Assembly: GCF_000374025.1 (NCBI RefSeq) | Contig: NZ_KB893187.1 | Location: 62,001 to 126,000 of the forward strand | From: Spirosoma panaciterrae DSM 21099 | Lineage (GTDB): Bacteria; Bacteroidota; Bacteroidia; Cytophagales; Spirosomataceae | Length of the DNA stretch: 64,000 bases | Reading direction: 5' to 3' | In this document: piece after piece, positions 34,731 to 44,454 of the stretch | How the letters are laid out: the number at the start of each line of letters is the position of its first letter | Position numbering within the stretch: position 1 is the first letter of the stretch | Translations under genes and position numbers: made by a program | Notes under the pieces: model-generated | Told to the model about the DNA's origin: nothing | Databases searched by the model: none | What the model saw: only the letters and a program-made list of their open reading frames with translations

Positions 34731-35744
34731 TTACTTCTGAATGGCCTCGGAAATGTTCCCTTGGCGAGCCATTGCCTGGGCCAGTATGCTGGCTATGATC
34801 AACTGGAGCGCATGATAAATCATAATGGGCAGGAGCATTACCCCGGCCGTTGTTGGCGGAAACAGGACTTTGGCCATCACACTACCCTGCACCAGCGATT
34901 TTTTGGAGCCACAAAACAAGGCTGTGATGTTGTCTTCCCGGGAAAAATTCAATAGCCTGCCCAGTAGATACACCAGCCCGAAGATCAGAAAAAATAAACC
35001 CAGCATCAGCGACGACAGCCAGACCAGATCTCCCAGGGAGTAATTGGCAAAAAGGTTTAACGAAAACGATTCGGAAAATGAGGTATAGACAATAAGCAGG
35101 ATGGTAAGCTGATCGCCATAGCGCAGATAGGTCTTATAACGGTTGGCAAACCAGCCCAATCGTTTGTTGAGCAACAGGCCAAGAAGTACAGGCACGATAA
35201 CCTGAACGGTCAATTTGCCAATCACACTAGCCAGATCATACTGCCCGGTCGTGTTGCTTAGTAAAAAACTCATCCAAAGCGGAGTGACAAATACCCCAAT
35301 CAGGCTCGAAATACTGGCATTGAAGATGGCAGCCGGTAGATTTCCACCCGCAATAGATACCATGACAACCGATGAGGAAACGGTAGAGGGCAGAACGGCC
35401 ACATAAAAAATACCAAGCCACAATAAGGTGGTCTCGGGTGTCATCAACAGGGAGCGGACAGGCAGTACGATCGCCGGAAACAGAACGAACGTAGTCAGGT
35501 GGATAACCAGGTGTAGTCGATGATTACGCAGGCCAGCCCGCAACTGCTCCATGTTCAGGCGAAGCCCGTAGAAGAAGAAAATGAATGAAACGCCATAGGT
35601 GGCAATAGCCGAAAGCGATACGATTCCTTCCTGAATACCTGGTTCCGGCCAGAGTTTGGCTAAACCGATCATGCCCAACAGCGCCAGAATGAACCAGTCG
35701 AGGCCAACCCGGGCCAGCAGATTACTTAACGAGGAATTTGTCAT
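34731..35744 (-). CDS. Bile-acid:Na+ symporter-like (SBF_like) membrane carrier
   Basis: 337 residues with about nine or ten hydrophobic membrane segments and no signal peptide. The lead (FILALLGMIGLAKLWPEPGI) and VLPSTVSSSVVMVSIAGGNLPAAIF match the SBF_like/BASS group (YfeH relatives), as does SLVQGSVMAKVLF. Members are sodium-coupled carriers for organic anions; the physiological substrate is not known here. Single gene. Confidence 0.88.
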   Translation of the reverse strand: MTNSSLSNLLARVGLDWFILALLGMIGLAKLWPEPGIQEGIVSLSAIATYGVSFIFFFYGLRLNMEQLRAGLRNHRLHLVIHLTTFVLFPAIVLPVRSLLMTPETTLLWLGIFYVAVLPSTVSSSVVMVSIAGGNLPAAIFNASISSLIGVFVTPLWMSFLLSNTTGQYDLASVIGKLTVQVIVPVLLGLLLNKRLGWFANRYKTYLRYGDQLTILLIVYTSFSESFSLNLFANYSLGDLVWLSSLMLGLFFLIFGLVYLLGRLLNFSREDNITALFCGSKKSLVQGSVMAKVLFPPTTAGVMLLPIMIYHALQLIIASILAQAMARQGNISEAIQK

Positions 35745-35845
35745 AGTGTAACGTTGGGCAGCGAGCGATCAGAGAAACAGTCGGGCACTCGGCAGTACTG
35801 TATTTTAGTCCAAAAGTAAGCGTAGGGGAAATACCGATCTACGTC

Positions 35846-37276
35846 TTATAAGAGCTTCACGATATAATTGATTAGTTTTTTTACCCGGTCGGTATAAGGA
35901 GGATAGACGAACTTCATAGTTCCGAAATCACGATACATGACGCCCCTTTGGTTCGAAAACTCCTGAAATCCGTGAAAACCGTTCGATTTACCGATGCCGC
36001 TGTGATTCACTCCGCCAAACGGCAGGTCGATAGTCGAAAATTGAAGCATCGTATCATTGACTACGGTGTCGCCTGCCGACGTGCGATCAAGAATATAGCG
36101 TGTGTGGGCCCGGTTTCGGCTATGAATGTAAAGCGCCAGCGGTTTTTCGCGTCGGTTAATCGTTTGTAGGGCCTCGTCCAGGTCGTTGAACGGGATAATC
36201 GGAAGGATAGGGCCAAAGATTTCTTCCTGCATCACCTGCATAGCATCCGACACATTTTCCAGTATGGTAGGCTCCATAAAATTTTGGTCGGGTAATGCCT
36301 TCCCACCAACTGTAATGGTTGCGCCTTTAGATAACGCATCGTCCAGAGTCTGTTTTAACCGTTGAAAATGGCGGTTATTGATAATTCGGGCATAGCTGGT
36401 AGATGAGTCGATGGGTTGGCCATCCGGCCCGTACATCGTTTGCAATCGCTCTTTGAGCAAATTCAGAAAAGGTTCTTTGACGGATTGATGTACCAGCACA
36501 TAATCGGGCGCAATGCAGGTTTGGCCCGCGTTCAGGCATTTGCCCCAGGCCAGTTGTTCGGCTGCCTGATGTAGATTGGCTGATGCGTCGACAATAGCCG
36601 GCGACTTACCACCGAGTTCGAGAGTTACGGAGGCCAGGTGTTTGGCCGCAGCCGTCATCACTACTCGCCCAACTGCCGGGCTTCCAGTGAAAAAAATGTG
36701 GTTAAAGGGCAGGTCAAGCAGTGCCTGTGAAACGGCTGCATCCCCTTCGAAGACAAGAACTTCCTCCGGCGGAAACAGCTCACTGATCATCTGTTTGAGG
36801 AGAGCCGACGTATGGGGGGTTAGTTCGGAAGGTTTCAGAATGGCCACATTGCCTGCCGCCAAAGCGAGCACCAGTGGACGAAGACTCAACGAAATCGGAT
36901 AATTCCAGGGAGAAATAATCAGGATATTTCCTTTGGCCTCATGATGGATATAGCTGCGGGTTCCGATCAATGGTAACGGCGTAGGTAGCGACTGGGGCTT
37001 CATCCATAGGCTCAAATGCCGGATCGCATACTTGATTTCGGCATGGAGAGGAATCAGATCACCGAGCATGGCTTCGGCCGAAGGCTTCCGAAAATCAGTA
37101 TACATGGCCTGCTGAATGTCCTTTTCATGAACCGTAATCCAGGATTGAATACGTCGAAGTCGCTCGCGACGCTGTTCAACAGTGGTTAACGCTTGTTGGG
37201 GAGCATGCCGACGTTGCGCATCAAAGGCAGCGCGGATCGTAGTATATATATCAATTTTCGGAGCGGGAGTGGTCAT
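35846..37276 (-). CDS. Aldehyde dehydrogenase
   Basis: 476 residues. Catalytic C254 (NAGQTCIAPDYV) and general-base E220 (TLELGGKSPAI) are in place, with the NAD-binding FTGSPAVGR at 196-204. The length and the basic C-terminal extension (YPPYTDRVKKLINYIVKLL) fit the class-3-like branch that oxidises long-chain or aromatic aldehydes (YwdH/AldH type); this tail could associate with membranes. Divergent from the regulator at 37528, with 251 bases between. Not in an operon. Confidence 0.93.
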   Translation of the reverse strand: MTTPAPKIDIYTTIRAAFDAQRRHAPQQALTTVEQRRERLRRIQSWITVHEKDIQQAMYTDFRKPSAEAMLGDLIPLHAEIKYAIRHLSLWMKPQSLPTPLPLIGTRSYIHHEAKGNILIISPWNYPISLSLRPLVLALAAGNVAILKPSELTPHTSALLKQMISELFPPEEVLVFEGDAAVSQALLDLPFNHIFFTGSPAVGRVVMTAAAKHLASVTLELGGKSPAIVDASANLHQAAEQLAWGKCLNAGQTCIAPDYVLVHQSVKEPFLNLLKERLQTMYGPDGQPIDSSTSYARIINNRHFQRLKQTLDDALSKGATITVGGKALPDQNFMEPTILENVSDAMQVMQEEIFGPILPIIPFNDLDEALQTINRREKPLALYIHSRNRAHTRYILDRTSAGDTVVNDTMLQFSTIDLPFGGVNHSGIGKSNGFHGFQEFSNQRGVMYRDFGTMKFVYPPYTDRVKKLINYIVKLL

Positions 37277-37527
37277 GAGTACAGAGTTATGGGTATCGGC
37301 TTCTACGTTGTAAATATCCGTTTACTATGGGCTTGCTATGGGCTTGCTCATTCGTCTGTTCATCTATACGACGGGTTTGAAATGAACCGCTTAACCCGAA
37401 AAAGGATAACCAGTAAACGGAAAAGCGTAAACGGACTACTTTTTACGATAAAAATACAAAATAATGGTTGATATGGATTTACAGGATGAATCGTTTATCT
37501 TAGCTGAAACTTTATCACCAATACTGG

Positions 37528-38715
37528 ATGTCGCTCGTTAGTGATAATATCCGCTACCTGCGTAAGCTCAATGGGCTGACCCAGGAGCAGTTCTCCCGAA
37601 AGATTAATATAAAGCGTTCACTGTTAGGGGCTTACGAGGAGGGTCGTGCCAACCCAAATCAGCAGAATATGCAGGCTATTGCCAGAGCCTTCAATACAAC
37701 CGTTGAATTATTGACGCGGCAGGATCTACGGAAAATCCGCGAAACGCCTAATTTAAGTATCCCACTCGGGCAATCGGCCAAACCAATCGATTCGCGGTCA
37801 TCGACTATTCGAACCGACGGCAAGCTTGATGCGGACGAAAATGATCCATTTCAGCACCCTGATTTTCCGGATATTTTTACTCAGCCATCCCCTTCGGCAC
37901 CTGAACCACAGCCCCTGTCGTCGGTGCTGAATAAGTATTACAAAACACAGGAGGAGCCTCGCCGTTCAACCGACCATGCTTTGCCGGGGCCACCTGTAAT
38001 TACCTCACCGATCCGGCCGGAGCCAGCCCGGCAATCAGCCTCGTATCAGTCGGTGCAGCCGGGCCCTCGAACCCCGAATGCGCCCGTACAACCTGCTGTC
38101 GATGAGTTGTTTGGTCAGCCTGCGAGTTCGCGTCCTGCCATGCCTGCTTCCCGACAGGAGGAGCCCATGACATTCAACAACGTATACAAGGAATCGTTTG
38201 GGTCGGTGCAAACGACGGCGGGTTCGCAAACGATCGCTTCCAGTATTCCGGTAGTCATGCAACGATTGTTTGGGGAGTACCGACAGCGGTACCAGCAGTC
38301 TGATTTCATCTATCGATTGCCTGCTATGCAACTGCCAACCTTACCCGAGGGGCATTACCGCGCCTTTGAAGCTGGTGACGATTTTGCATTTCCAGGGGCC
38401 TTACTGGTTGGGCGATTCATTCGGAACTGGTTCGATATTGCGGATGGAAAACAGTATGTGCTGTTGGTAGCGCATCCTTCGGTGGGAACTGGTATCTGTT
38501 GCCGACGGGTCTATAATCAGGTAAAAATAAAAGGTACACTGTTGCTGACTGCCGACCGGGCTGATATTCCTAACCATGAGATTGCTCTGAAAGACGTATT
38601 GGAAGTTTGGGAAATCTGTGCCTTTGTAAGTCAGACCATGCCCCCGCCACCGCCCAATACAGATCGGCTTCGGCAACTCATAGACGAGATGCGGTTCGAA
38701 GTGGAACGGCTCTAA
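37528..38715 (+). CDS. HTH_3 regulator with a catalytically dead S24-like C-terminal domain
   Basis: 395 residues. Residues 6-62 form a Cro/CI-type HTH (LRKLNGLTQEQFSRKINI, then SLLGAYEEGRANPNQQNM). A proline-, serine- and acid-rich linker of about 160 residues follows. The C-terminal part (277-369) has the layout of a CI/LexA S24 domain (HYRAFEAGDDF, then ALLVGRFIRNWFDI, then CCRRVYNQVKIKGTLLL). The catalytic serine position is D285 in GDDF, and the lysine position is R326 in CCRRVYN, so self-cleavage is not expected. Probably a sensor of a ligand or protein partner. Divergent from aldehyde dehydrogenase. Confidence 0.85.
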   Translation: MSLVSDNIRYLRKLNGLTQEQFSRKINIKRSLLGAYEEGRANPNQQNMQAIARAFNTTVELLTRQDLRKIRETPNLSIPLGQSAKPIDSRSSTIRTDGKLDADENDPFQHPDFPDIFTQPSPSAPEPQPLSSVLNKYYKTQEEPRRSTDHALPGPPVITSPIRPEPARQSASYQSVQPGPRTPNAPVQPAVDELFGQPASSRPAMPASRQEEPMTFNNVYKESFGSVQTTAGSQTIASSIPVVMQRLFGEYRQRYQQSDFIYRLPAMQLPTLPEGHYRAFEAGDDFAFPGALLVGRFIRNWFDIADGKQYVLLVAHPSVGTGICCRRVYNQVKIKGTLLLTADRADIPNHEIALKDVLEVWEICAFVSQTMPPPPPNTDRLRQLIDEMRFEVERL

Positions 38716-39027
38716 CAACTAGTGACGGCTAGCCTGTAAAGGGGAAATAGTGGCCTAATGGCCTAATTATTTACTTTTTTGGTACATTTACATAAACTCT
38801 ATCTAACGAATAGTAGTTAGGGAGTATAACAAAGCGACAACCTGCTTTGAAAAGTAAATTAGCGGTGCTCGGTACGAAATCTGATCAACGAAGGGGCTTC
38901 GTCCCTTGATTTCTTATCGATTTTTCGGCCCTTCCTCCTGGTGTAGTGGGGCTTTGGACACCGAATTTATACGGATACCAAAGCCCCTGCTACTCAGATC
39001 CAACGCTCAGTCCGTATTTTTGCGACT
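38716..39027. other. Gene-free stretch between regulator and truA
   Basis: 312 bases. It holds the GGGGCTTTGG inverted repeat (38948-38987) and a smaller AAGGG/CCCTT hairpin near 38891. Otherwise nothing is recognised. Confidence 0.5.
38948..38987. repeat. 10-bp inverted repeat before truA
   Basis: GGGGCTTTGG (38948-38957) pairs with CCAAAGCCCC (38978-38987), loop 20 bases, about 40 bases upstream of the truA start. Shorter matching bases (GTAG/CTAC) flank it. It could be a weak terminator for the regulator or a leader structure for truA. Confidence 0.5.
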
Positions 39028-39789
39028 ATGCGTTATTTTCTTCAACTGGCGTATCGAGGTACCCATTACCACGGCTGGCAACGTCAACCGAATGGGGTGA
39101 GTGTTCAGGAAGTGCTCGAAACAGCCCTTTCGACCGTATTGCGACAGCCAATCGCTATTGTCGGGAGCGGTCGAACCGATGCGGGGGTTCATGCTCGTGA
39201 GCAATTTGCTCATTTTGAAACCGAAGCTCCGTTGCCTTCACATTTGCTTCGTTCCTTGAACAGCCTGATTCCGCCCGATATAGCCGTATACGACTGCTTC
39301 CCGGTGCGAGCCGACGACCATGCTCGTTATACGGCTACCTCCCGCTATTATCAATATCAGATTATCCGACGGAAAGATCCATTTCAGGAAGGGCTGGCTT
39401 ATGTGTTTACACCGTCACTGGCTGTAGACCAAATGAACGAAGCTGCGTCCATCCTGGTGAATCATACGGATTTCGAAAGTTTTAGCAAAGTGAAAACCGA
39501 TGTCAGGACGTTCAACTGTCTGATCGACTGGGCCTATTGGGAGCAAAAATCAAACGAAGATTTAGTGTTTCACATTCGGGCCAATCGATTCCTGCATGGT
39601 ATGGTACGGGCTATTGTCGGCACGCTCCTGGCCGTAGGGCAGGAGCGACTTAGTGTGGCCGATTTTGAGACGATCATCCAGGCCCGCGATCGCAGACGGG
39701 CTGGGCGTGCTGCTCCTGCCGAGGGGCTGGCGTTGGTACAGGTTGGGTATCCTGAGGAAGTATTTAGTAAAAAAGGAGTGAGTAGTTAG
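39028..39789 (+). CDS. truA: tRNA pseudouridine synthase A
   Basis: 253 residues, the usual TruA size. Catalytic D51 lies in the invariant G-R-T-D-A-G-V-H segment (GSGRTDAGVHA). The YRGTHYHGWQRQ lead, SRYYQYQI, and NRFLHGMVRAIVGTLLAVG complete the family pattern. Makes pseudouridine at positions 38-40 of tRNA anticodon stems. The last two codons overlap a dispersed GGAGTGAG-type repeat, so its C-terminus may be variable. Confidence 0.96.
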   Translation: MRYFLQLAYRGTHYHGWQRQPNGVSVQEVLETALSTVLRQPIAIVGSGRTDAGVHAREQFAHFETEAPLPSHLLRSLNSLIPPDIAVYDCFPVRADDHARYTATSRYYQYQIIRRKDPFQEGLAYVFTPSLAVDQMNEAASILVNHTDFESFSKVKTDVRTFNCLIDWAYWEQKSNEDLVFHIRANRFLHGMVRAIVGTLLAVGQERLSVADFETIIQARDRRRAGRAAPAEGLALVQVGYPEEVFSKKGVSS

Positions 39790-39800
39790 GAGCGAGGAGG
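39775..39800. repeat. GGAGTGAG-type repeat at the truA 3' end
   Basis: GGAGTGAG and TTAGGAGCGAGGAGG cover the last codons of truA and the bases after its stop. The same words, inverted, precede the GMC gene at 21098-21128. A dispersed or slippage-generated repeat is likely. Confidence 0.45.
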
Positions 39801-39886
39801 TAGCCTGGCCGACGTAAAGTATTGTGTTGTGCCAGCTTTTCACGCTTTCACTGTTTTTAGATATATTGAAGCAAAAACAAAATCTT

Positions 39887-40492
39887 TTGAGAATAGGAAC
39901 CATCATATTAGCGGCTGGTGATTCGTCTCGTATGGGGGGCGAACCTAAGCAATTGCTGCTCTACAAAGGGCAGACCCTTATTCGACGGGTTACAGAAAGT
40001 GCTCTAGCCCTGCAACGCGGGCCCGTTGTGGTCGTACTTGGGGCCAATCGCGAACAGATCATACCGGAACTGGCAGGCTTACCGATCACCGTTATCGACA
40101 ACCCGGGCTGGTCGACAGGGCAGGCATCGTCACTCAAAACGGGATTAGCGGCCCTCTATCTGACCCACAAGGATATGGACGGTGTGTTGGTTTTGCATAC
40201 CGATCAACCCCTGGTATCGCTGGGGCTACTCCTGCACATGCTTGACATCCGTAGCGAATCGGGCAAAGGGATTATCGCCTGCCGATACGGTACACAGATT
40301 GGCGTGCCCGCCATCTTTAATCGCGACTATATAACCGAACTGCTGCAGATGGATGGGGATAAAAGCCTGCAATGGGTTATTGTTCGCCACCGCAACGATT
40401 GCGCCGAAGTGCCCTTTGAAGCGGGTTCCATCGACCTGAATACCAAACGGGATGTGGAGCAGTTTCAACAGGCTCATATGCAGGCCCAATAA
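39887..40492 (+). CDS. MobA/MocA-like nucleotidyltransferase
   Basis: 202 residues from the TTG at 39887; a GTG at 39824 would add 21 residues that do not look like the family. The sequence MRIGTIILAAGDSSRMGGEPKQLL is the GT-A nucleotidyltransferase lead of the MocA/MobA group, followed by VVVVLGANREQI, PGWSTGQASSLKTGL and VLVLHTDQPLV. Such enzymes transfer CMP or GMP to molybdopterin, or activate a sugar. No molybdenum cofactor genes are nearby, so the true substrate is open. A GTG start is also possible. Confidence 0.8.
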   Translation: MRIGTIILAAGDSSRMGGEPKQLLLYKGQTLIRRVTESALALQRGPVVVVLGANREQIIPELAGLPITVIDNPGWSTGQASSLKTGLAALYLTHKDMDGVLVLHTDQPLVSLGLLLHMLDIRSESGKGIIACRYGTQIGVPAIFNRDYITELLQMDGDKSLQWVIVRHRNDCAEVPFEAGSIDLNTKRDVEQFQQAHMQAQ

Positions 40493-40585
40493 ATTTGATC
40501 GACCCAAAGACAGGTAAGGTATACAGCGATTTATCGATATATTGCTGGTCTATCACCGTTTTTTGTGACCCTGCGTTAATACCCT

Positions 40586-41167
40586 ATGCAAAAACTCACG
40601 ACGGCTCATGAGCTGCAAACACGCCTTTCGGCAGTTTTGCAAACTGTAGAACAGGAATTTGCTTCGATGTCAGACCAGCAGCTTCGCTGGAAACCCGCGC
40701 CCGAACGCTGGAGTATTATTGAGTGCCTGCAGCATCTGAACCTGGCCGAACGATTCTACATTCGAAACATACAGCATAAAGTGGACAAACTGGGATTGGT
40801 TCAAACGACGCCAACTGACCAGACCCTGCAAAGCGACTGGGTGGGAAAGGCGTTGTTGTTTGCGGTGGACCCTCAGGTAAAACTAAAGCTGCCTGCCCCC
40901 GGTATGGTTCGACCCCGATCGGCTGCCGATTTAATTCCGGCTGATGTAATCGGGCAATTTATGAACTTACAAACTCTGCTGCGAGACCTGTTAGCGAAAG
41001 CTGTATACCTCGACTGGAATCGGGATAAAGTCATGACCTTATTTGGGAACTGGCTCAAAATCCGGTTGGGGGATGCGTTTCTGATGTTGCTGGCTCATAC
41101 CGAACGGCATCTGAAACAAGCCCTGCGAGTTAAAGCAGAAATGGGTACTTTTGCTCAGTCTAAATGA
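40586..41167 (+). CDS. DinB-family protein
   Basis: 193 residues. Pattern of the DinB/YfiT four-helix fold: LQTRLSAVLQTVEQEFASMSDQQLRWKP, then ERWSIIECLQHLNLAERFYIRNI, and LLAHTERHLKQALRV with the second histidine. Two of the three usual metal-ligand histidines (H62-like in CLQHL and H181-like) are visible. Probably a metal-dependent thiol transferase; the thiol is unknown. Nine bases separate it from the antitoxin gene that follows, but these look unrelated. Confidence 0.85.
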   Translation: MQKLTTAHELQTRLSAVLQTVEQEFASMSDQQLRWKPAPERWSIIECLQHLNLAERFYIRNIQHKVDKLGLVQTTPTDQTLQSDWVGKALLFAVDPQVKLKLPAPGMVRPRSAADLIPADVIGQFMNLQTLLRDLLAKAVYLDWNRDKVMTLFGNWLKIRLGDAFLMLLAHTERHLKQALRVKAEMGTFAQSK

Positions 41168-41176
41168 AAACTGTTT

Positions 41177-41386
41177 ATGAGCCTGAAAGAACAAGTATCT
41201 TCTCAGTTGAATCAACTGTCAGAAGCAGAACTGGCAAAGGTTTCACAGTATATCATAGAATTAAAGGGACAGTTGCCTCCACGGCGTGTTAAGAATGACG
41301 CGTATTTGGATGTGCGGAAAGCATTTAAAGATGTTAGCGGTTCTATGAGTCAGTTTATTATTGATGAACGTGAAGATCGATTATGA
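41177..41386 (+). CDS. VapB-type antitoxin
   Basis: 69 residues. A helical N-terminus (VSSQLNQLSEAELAKVSQYI) followed by a charged tail (AFKDVSGSMSQFIIDEREDRL) is the typical layout of DUF2281-like or VapB antitoxins that neutralise PIN toxins. It overlaps the toxin gene by four bases (ATGA), the classic arrangement for a coupled pair. The pair is more AT-rich than the surrounding genes. The family is inferred mainly from its partner. Confidence 0.75.
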   Translation: MSLKEQVSSQLNQLSEAELAKVSQYIIELKGQLPPRRVKNDAYLDVRKAFKDVSGSMSQFIIDEREDRL

Positions 41387-41826
41387 TTTATTTCTTTGAT
41401 TCGTCGGCATTAGTAAAATATTATACAAATGAAAAAGGCAGTGAACAGGTAACCGCAATTATTCAGGACCCTGATACCTACCTGTTTATTTCGCAATTGG
41501 CTTGTATTGAAATCAAGAGTTCTCTAGCCACTAAATGCCGAACAAATCAAATCAACCTTCAGGAATGGCAAAGTGCTATGCAGGCATTTGAGCAATCATT
41601 AACTAATTTCTATATCGAACCAATTAGTGAAGCAATTTGTCGGTCCGCCGAGCAGTTGATTCAGACATTTGCTGTACGATATGCATTACGAACATTAGAT
41701 GCCATTCAATTAGCAACGTTTCGACAACTTCCATATTCAACCGTGATTTTGGCTAGTGCTGATGAACGCTTAAATGGTTTGGCTCGTGAATTGGCATACA
41801 TAACCTGGAACCCAAATGCCCTGTAA
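41383..41826 (+). CDS. VapC-type PIN-domain toxin
   Basis: 147 residues. All four acidic PIN residues are visible: D6 (YFFDSSALVKYY), E43 (CIEIKSSLA), D106 (LRTLDAIQLAT) and D127 (SADERL). PIN toxins are Mg2+-dependent ribonucleases. It follows the antitoxin with an ATGA overlap. The AT-rich composition and insertion between unrelated metabolic genes suggest a horizontally gained addiction module. Confidence 0.9.
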   Translation: MIYFFDSSALVKYYTNEKGSEQVTAIIQDPDTYLFISQLACIEIKSSLATKCRTNQINLQEWQSAMQAFEQSLTNFYIEPISEAICRSAEQLIQTFAVRYALRTLDAIQLATFRQLPYSTVILASADERLNGLARELAYITWNPNAL

Positions 41827-41850
41827 GTTAGCGTATAACCTATGATTTGA

Positions 41851-44172
41851 ATGAAACACTATTTGACCCAAGACCCCTGGAACATCGTTGAAGAAAGTTT
41901 TCACCGCGACTATAACGAAATTACCGAAAGCCTGATGTCGATCGGTAATGGCCGATTAGGTCAGCGGGGAAATTTTGAGGAAAAATTTACCGGAAAGACC
42001 CTGCAGGGTAACTACGTGGCGGGGGTCTATTACCCCGACAAAACCCGTGTAGGCTGGTGGAAAAACGGTTACCCCGAATACTTTGCCAAAGTTCTGAACG
42101 CAGCCAACTGGATTGGTATCGACATCGATATTGAGTACGAAACCCTCGATCTGGCCCATTGTGAGGTTCGCGATTTTCGTCGGGTGTTGAACATGCAGGA
42201 AGGCTTCCTGGAGCGTTCGTTTATCGCCCGGCTCAAAAGTGGCAAAGAAGTGCAGGTCGTAGCCAAACGGTTCTGTTCAATTGTTGATGATGAATCAGGG
42301 GCCATTCGGTATGCCCTGAAACCCCTGAACTTCGACGCCAAAATCACGATAACCCCCTACATCGATGGCGACATCCGGAATCGTGATGCCAACTACGACG
42401 AGACCTTCTGGGATGAAGTTCGTAAGGAAACCGGGTATGGTGAAGCATACATCGAATTACGGACCCGTAAAACAGGCTTTCACGTGGCTACGGGTATGTG
42501 CGTGGAGATTGAGCAGGATGGCGTACGGGTCGATTATCAGTCGCAGCCGATCAAGTATGAGAAATATGTAGCCAACCGCATTACACTCGACTGTCGGCAG
42601 GGGCAGGAAACGGTTATTTATAAATACGGAGTCAACCTCTCGTCGCTGAACTATGATTCGGATACCATCATCAAAGATGCCCGGCTGTATATCCAGCGGA
42701 TCACGCGTAAGGGCTTCGATAAAATGCTGTTTGAGCAGAAGCAGGCCTGGGCCGATAAGTGGAAAATGGCGGATATCGTAATCGAGGGCGACATTGCGGC
42801 TCAGCAGGGTATCCGGTTCAACATCTTTCAGTTGAATCAGACGTACACCGGCGAAGACGAGCGGCTCAACATTGGCCCGAAAGGCTTTACGGGCGAAAAA
42901 TATGGTGGTTCAACCTATTGGGATACAGAAGCCTATTGTTTACCCTTCTACCTGGCTACGGCCGATCAGAAAGTGGCCAGAAACCTGTTGATTTATCGGT
43001 ATAAACAATTAGGTAAAGCCATCGAAAATGCGCAGAAACTAGGGTTCCGGGCCGGAGCGGCCCTGTATCCGATGGTGACCATGAATGGTGAAGAGTGCCA
43101 TAACGAATGGGAGATTACGTTTGAAGAAATACACCGGAATGGGGCCATTGCCTATGCCATTTACGATTATGTGCGGTATACAGGCGATGACCAGTATCTG
43201 GTCGATTATGGGCTGGAAGTCCTGATTGCCATCAGTCGGTTCTGGAGCCAGCGGGTCAACTGGTCGAAGGCCAAAGAAAAGTACGTGATGCTGGGTGTAA
43301 CAGGCCCAAATGAGTACGAAAACAACGTCAATAACAACTGGTATACCAACTACATTGCCGCCTGGACCCTCCGGTACACCTCCGAATCGGTGGCGAAGGT
43401 AAAAGAACTGGATTCGGTAAAATACGCTGAACTGATCGACCGGATTCATTTCCGCGAAGAGAAAGAGCTGGCCACGGCCCGGCAGATCATCGACAAAATG
43501 TACCTGCCATCTGATGAATCGCTCGGGGTATTTTTGCAGCAGGAAGGGTTTCTGGATAAAGACCTCATGCCCGTGACGGATATTCCGAAAGGGCAGCGAC
43601 CCATCAACCAGAACTGGTCGTGGGATCGGATTCTGCGGTCCTGTTTCATCAAGCAGGCCGATGTACTACAGGGGATTTACTTCTTTGAAGATGAGTTCGA
43701 CACCGATACGCTCCGGCGTAACTTCGCGTTTTACGAGCCCATGACGGTCCACGAATCGTCGCTCTCGCCCTGCGTACACAGCATTTTAGCGTCGAAGCTG
43801 GGGCTGAAAGAAAAAGCGTATGAAATGTATCTGCGTACCGCCCGGCTCGATCTGGACGATTACAACAATGATACCGAAGATGGGTGCCACATCACCAGTA
43901 TGGCTGGTACCTGGCTGGCCGTGGTGAAAGGCTTCGGTGGGCTGCGGGTCGAAAATCAGCAATTGGTATTGAACCCGTATTGCCCCGATAACTGGGCTGG
44001 CTTCTCGTTTAAGATTCGATTCCGTGATGCCCTGCTGGCGGTAACGACTACGCAGGCCGATGTTACGGTACATAATTTTTCTGCGGGGCCAATAACCCTA
44101 TGTCTGCTTGGAAAAGAGGTTGTCATAAACCCAGAGAGCAAAAAAACAGTTGGCAATAAAGTAAGCGCTTGA
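41851..44172 (+). CDS. Glycoside hydrolase family 65 phosphorylase (maltose phosphorylase-like)
   Basis: 773 residues, as in GH65 disaccharide phosphorylases. N-terminal lead NGRLGQRGNFEE, then YWDTEAYCLPFYL, and the catalytic acid E488 in TGPNEYENNV, with KQADVLQGIYFF and MTVHESSLSPC later. The enzyme uses phosphate to split an alpha-linked glucose disaccharide (maltose, trehalose or kojibiose) into glucose-1-phosphate and glucose. No phosphoglucomutase gene is adjacent. It is followed by a terminator. The specific substrate is not resolvable by eye. Confidence 0.93.
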   Translation: MKHYLTQDPWNIVEESFHRDYNEITESLMSIGNGRLGQRGNFEEKFTGKTLQGNYVAGVYYPDKTRVGWWKNGYPEYFAKVLNAANWIGIDIDIEYETLDLAHCEVRDFRRVLNMQEGFLERSFIARLKSGKEVQVVAKRFCSIVDDESGAIRYALKPLNFDAKITITPYIDGDIRNRDANYDETFWDEVRKETGYGEAYIELRTRKTGFHVATGMCVEIEQDGVRVDYQSQPIKYEKYVANRITLDCRQGQETVIYKYGVNLSSLNYDSDTIIKDARLYIQRITRKGFDKMLFEQKQAWADKWKMADIVIEGDIAAQQGIRFNIFQLNQTYTGEDERLNIGPKGFTGEKYGGSTYWDTEAYCLPFYLATADQKVARNLLIYRYKQLGKAIENAQKLGFRAGAALYPMVTMNGEECHNEWEITFEEIHRNGAIAYAIYDYVRYTGDDQYLVDYGLEVLIAISRFWSQRVNWSKAKEKYVMLGVTGPNEYENNVNNNWYTNYIAAWTLRYTSESVAKVKELDSVKYAELIDRIHFREEKELATARQIIDKMYLPSDESLGVFLQQEGFLDKDLMPVTDIPKGQRPINQNWSWDRILRSCFIKQADVLQGIYFFEDEFDTDTLRRNFAFYEPMTVHESSLSPCVHSILASKLGLKEKAYEMYLRTARLDLDDYNNDTEDGCHITSMAGTWLAVVKGFGGLRVENQQLVLNPYCPDNWAGFSFKIRFRDALLAVTTTQADVTVHNFSAGPITLCLLGKEVVINPESKKTVGNKVSA

Positions 44173-44200
44173 GCAACTGATAAGGGATAATTCATACTCG

Positions 44201-44247
44201 AAAATGGGTTTTCTGAGCTGTTCGGCTACAGGAAGCCCATTTTTTTT
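44201..44247 (+). terminator. Terminator of the GH65 gene
   Basis: AAAATGGG... (44201-44215) pairs with ...CCCATTTT (44229-44243) including G-T pairs, 13-base loop, followed by a run of T to 44247. Confidence 0.85.
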
Positions 44248-44454
44248 AGTGCCGTTCAAATGATGAAATACTTGGCGTTCATGGGTTCGGGGTTTACTAA
44301 ATTTGCCGAATGTTTTAACAGGAGCCGAATGCAGGTTCATCCCCACTTTATGACGCTTCATAAGCCGGATGGTCCGGTTCATCCGGAAAAAGATTGACGC
44401 ATTTTACCGAAAATGGCCATTTTAAGCACTTTTACCTAACTGAGATCGTACTTC

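Noticed and set aside
41177-41826. VapBC pair as a possible new system
   Set aside because: All four PIN acids and the ATGA overlap make it an ordinary type II toxin-antitoxin module.
43786-44382. Several minus-strand frames at the end of the GH65 gene
   Set aside because: Shadows of GH65 and its terminator; no start or motif support.
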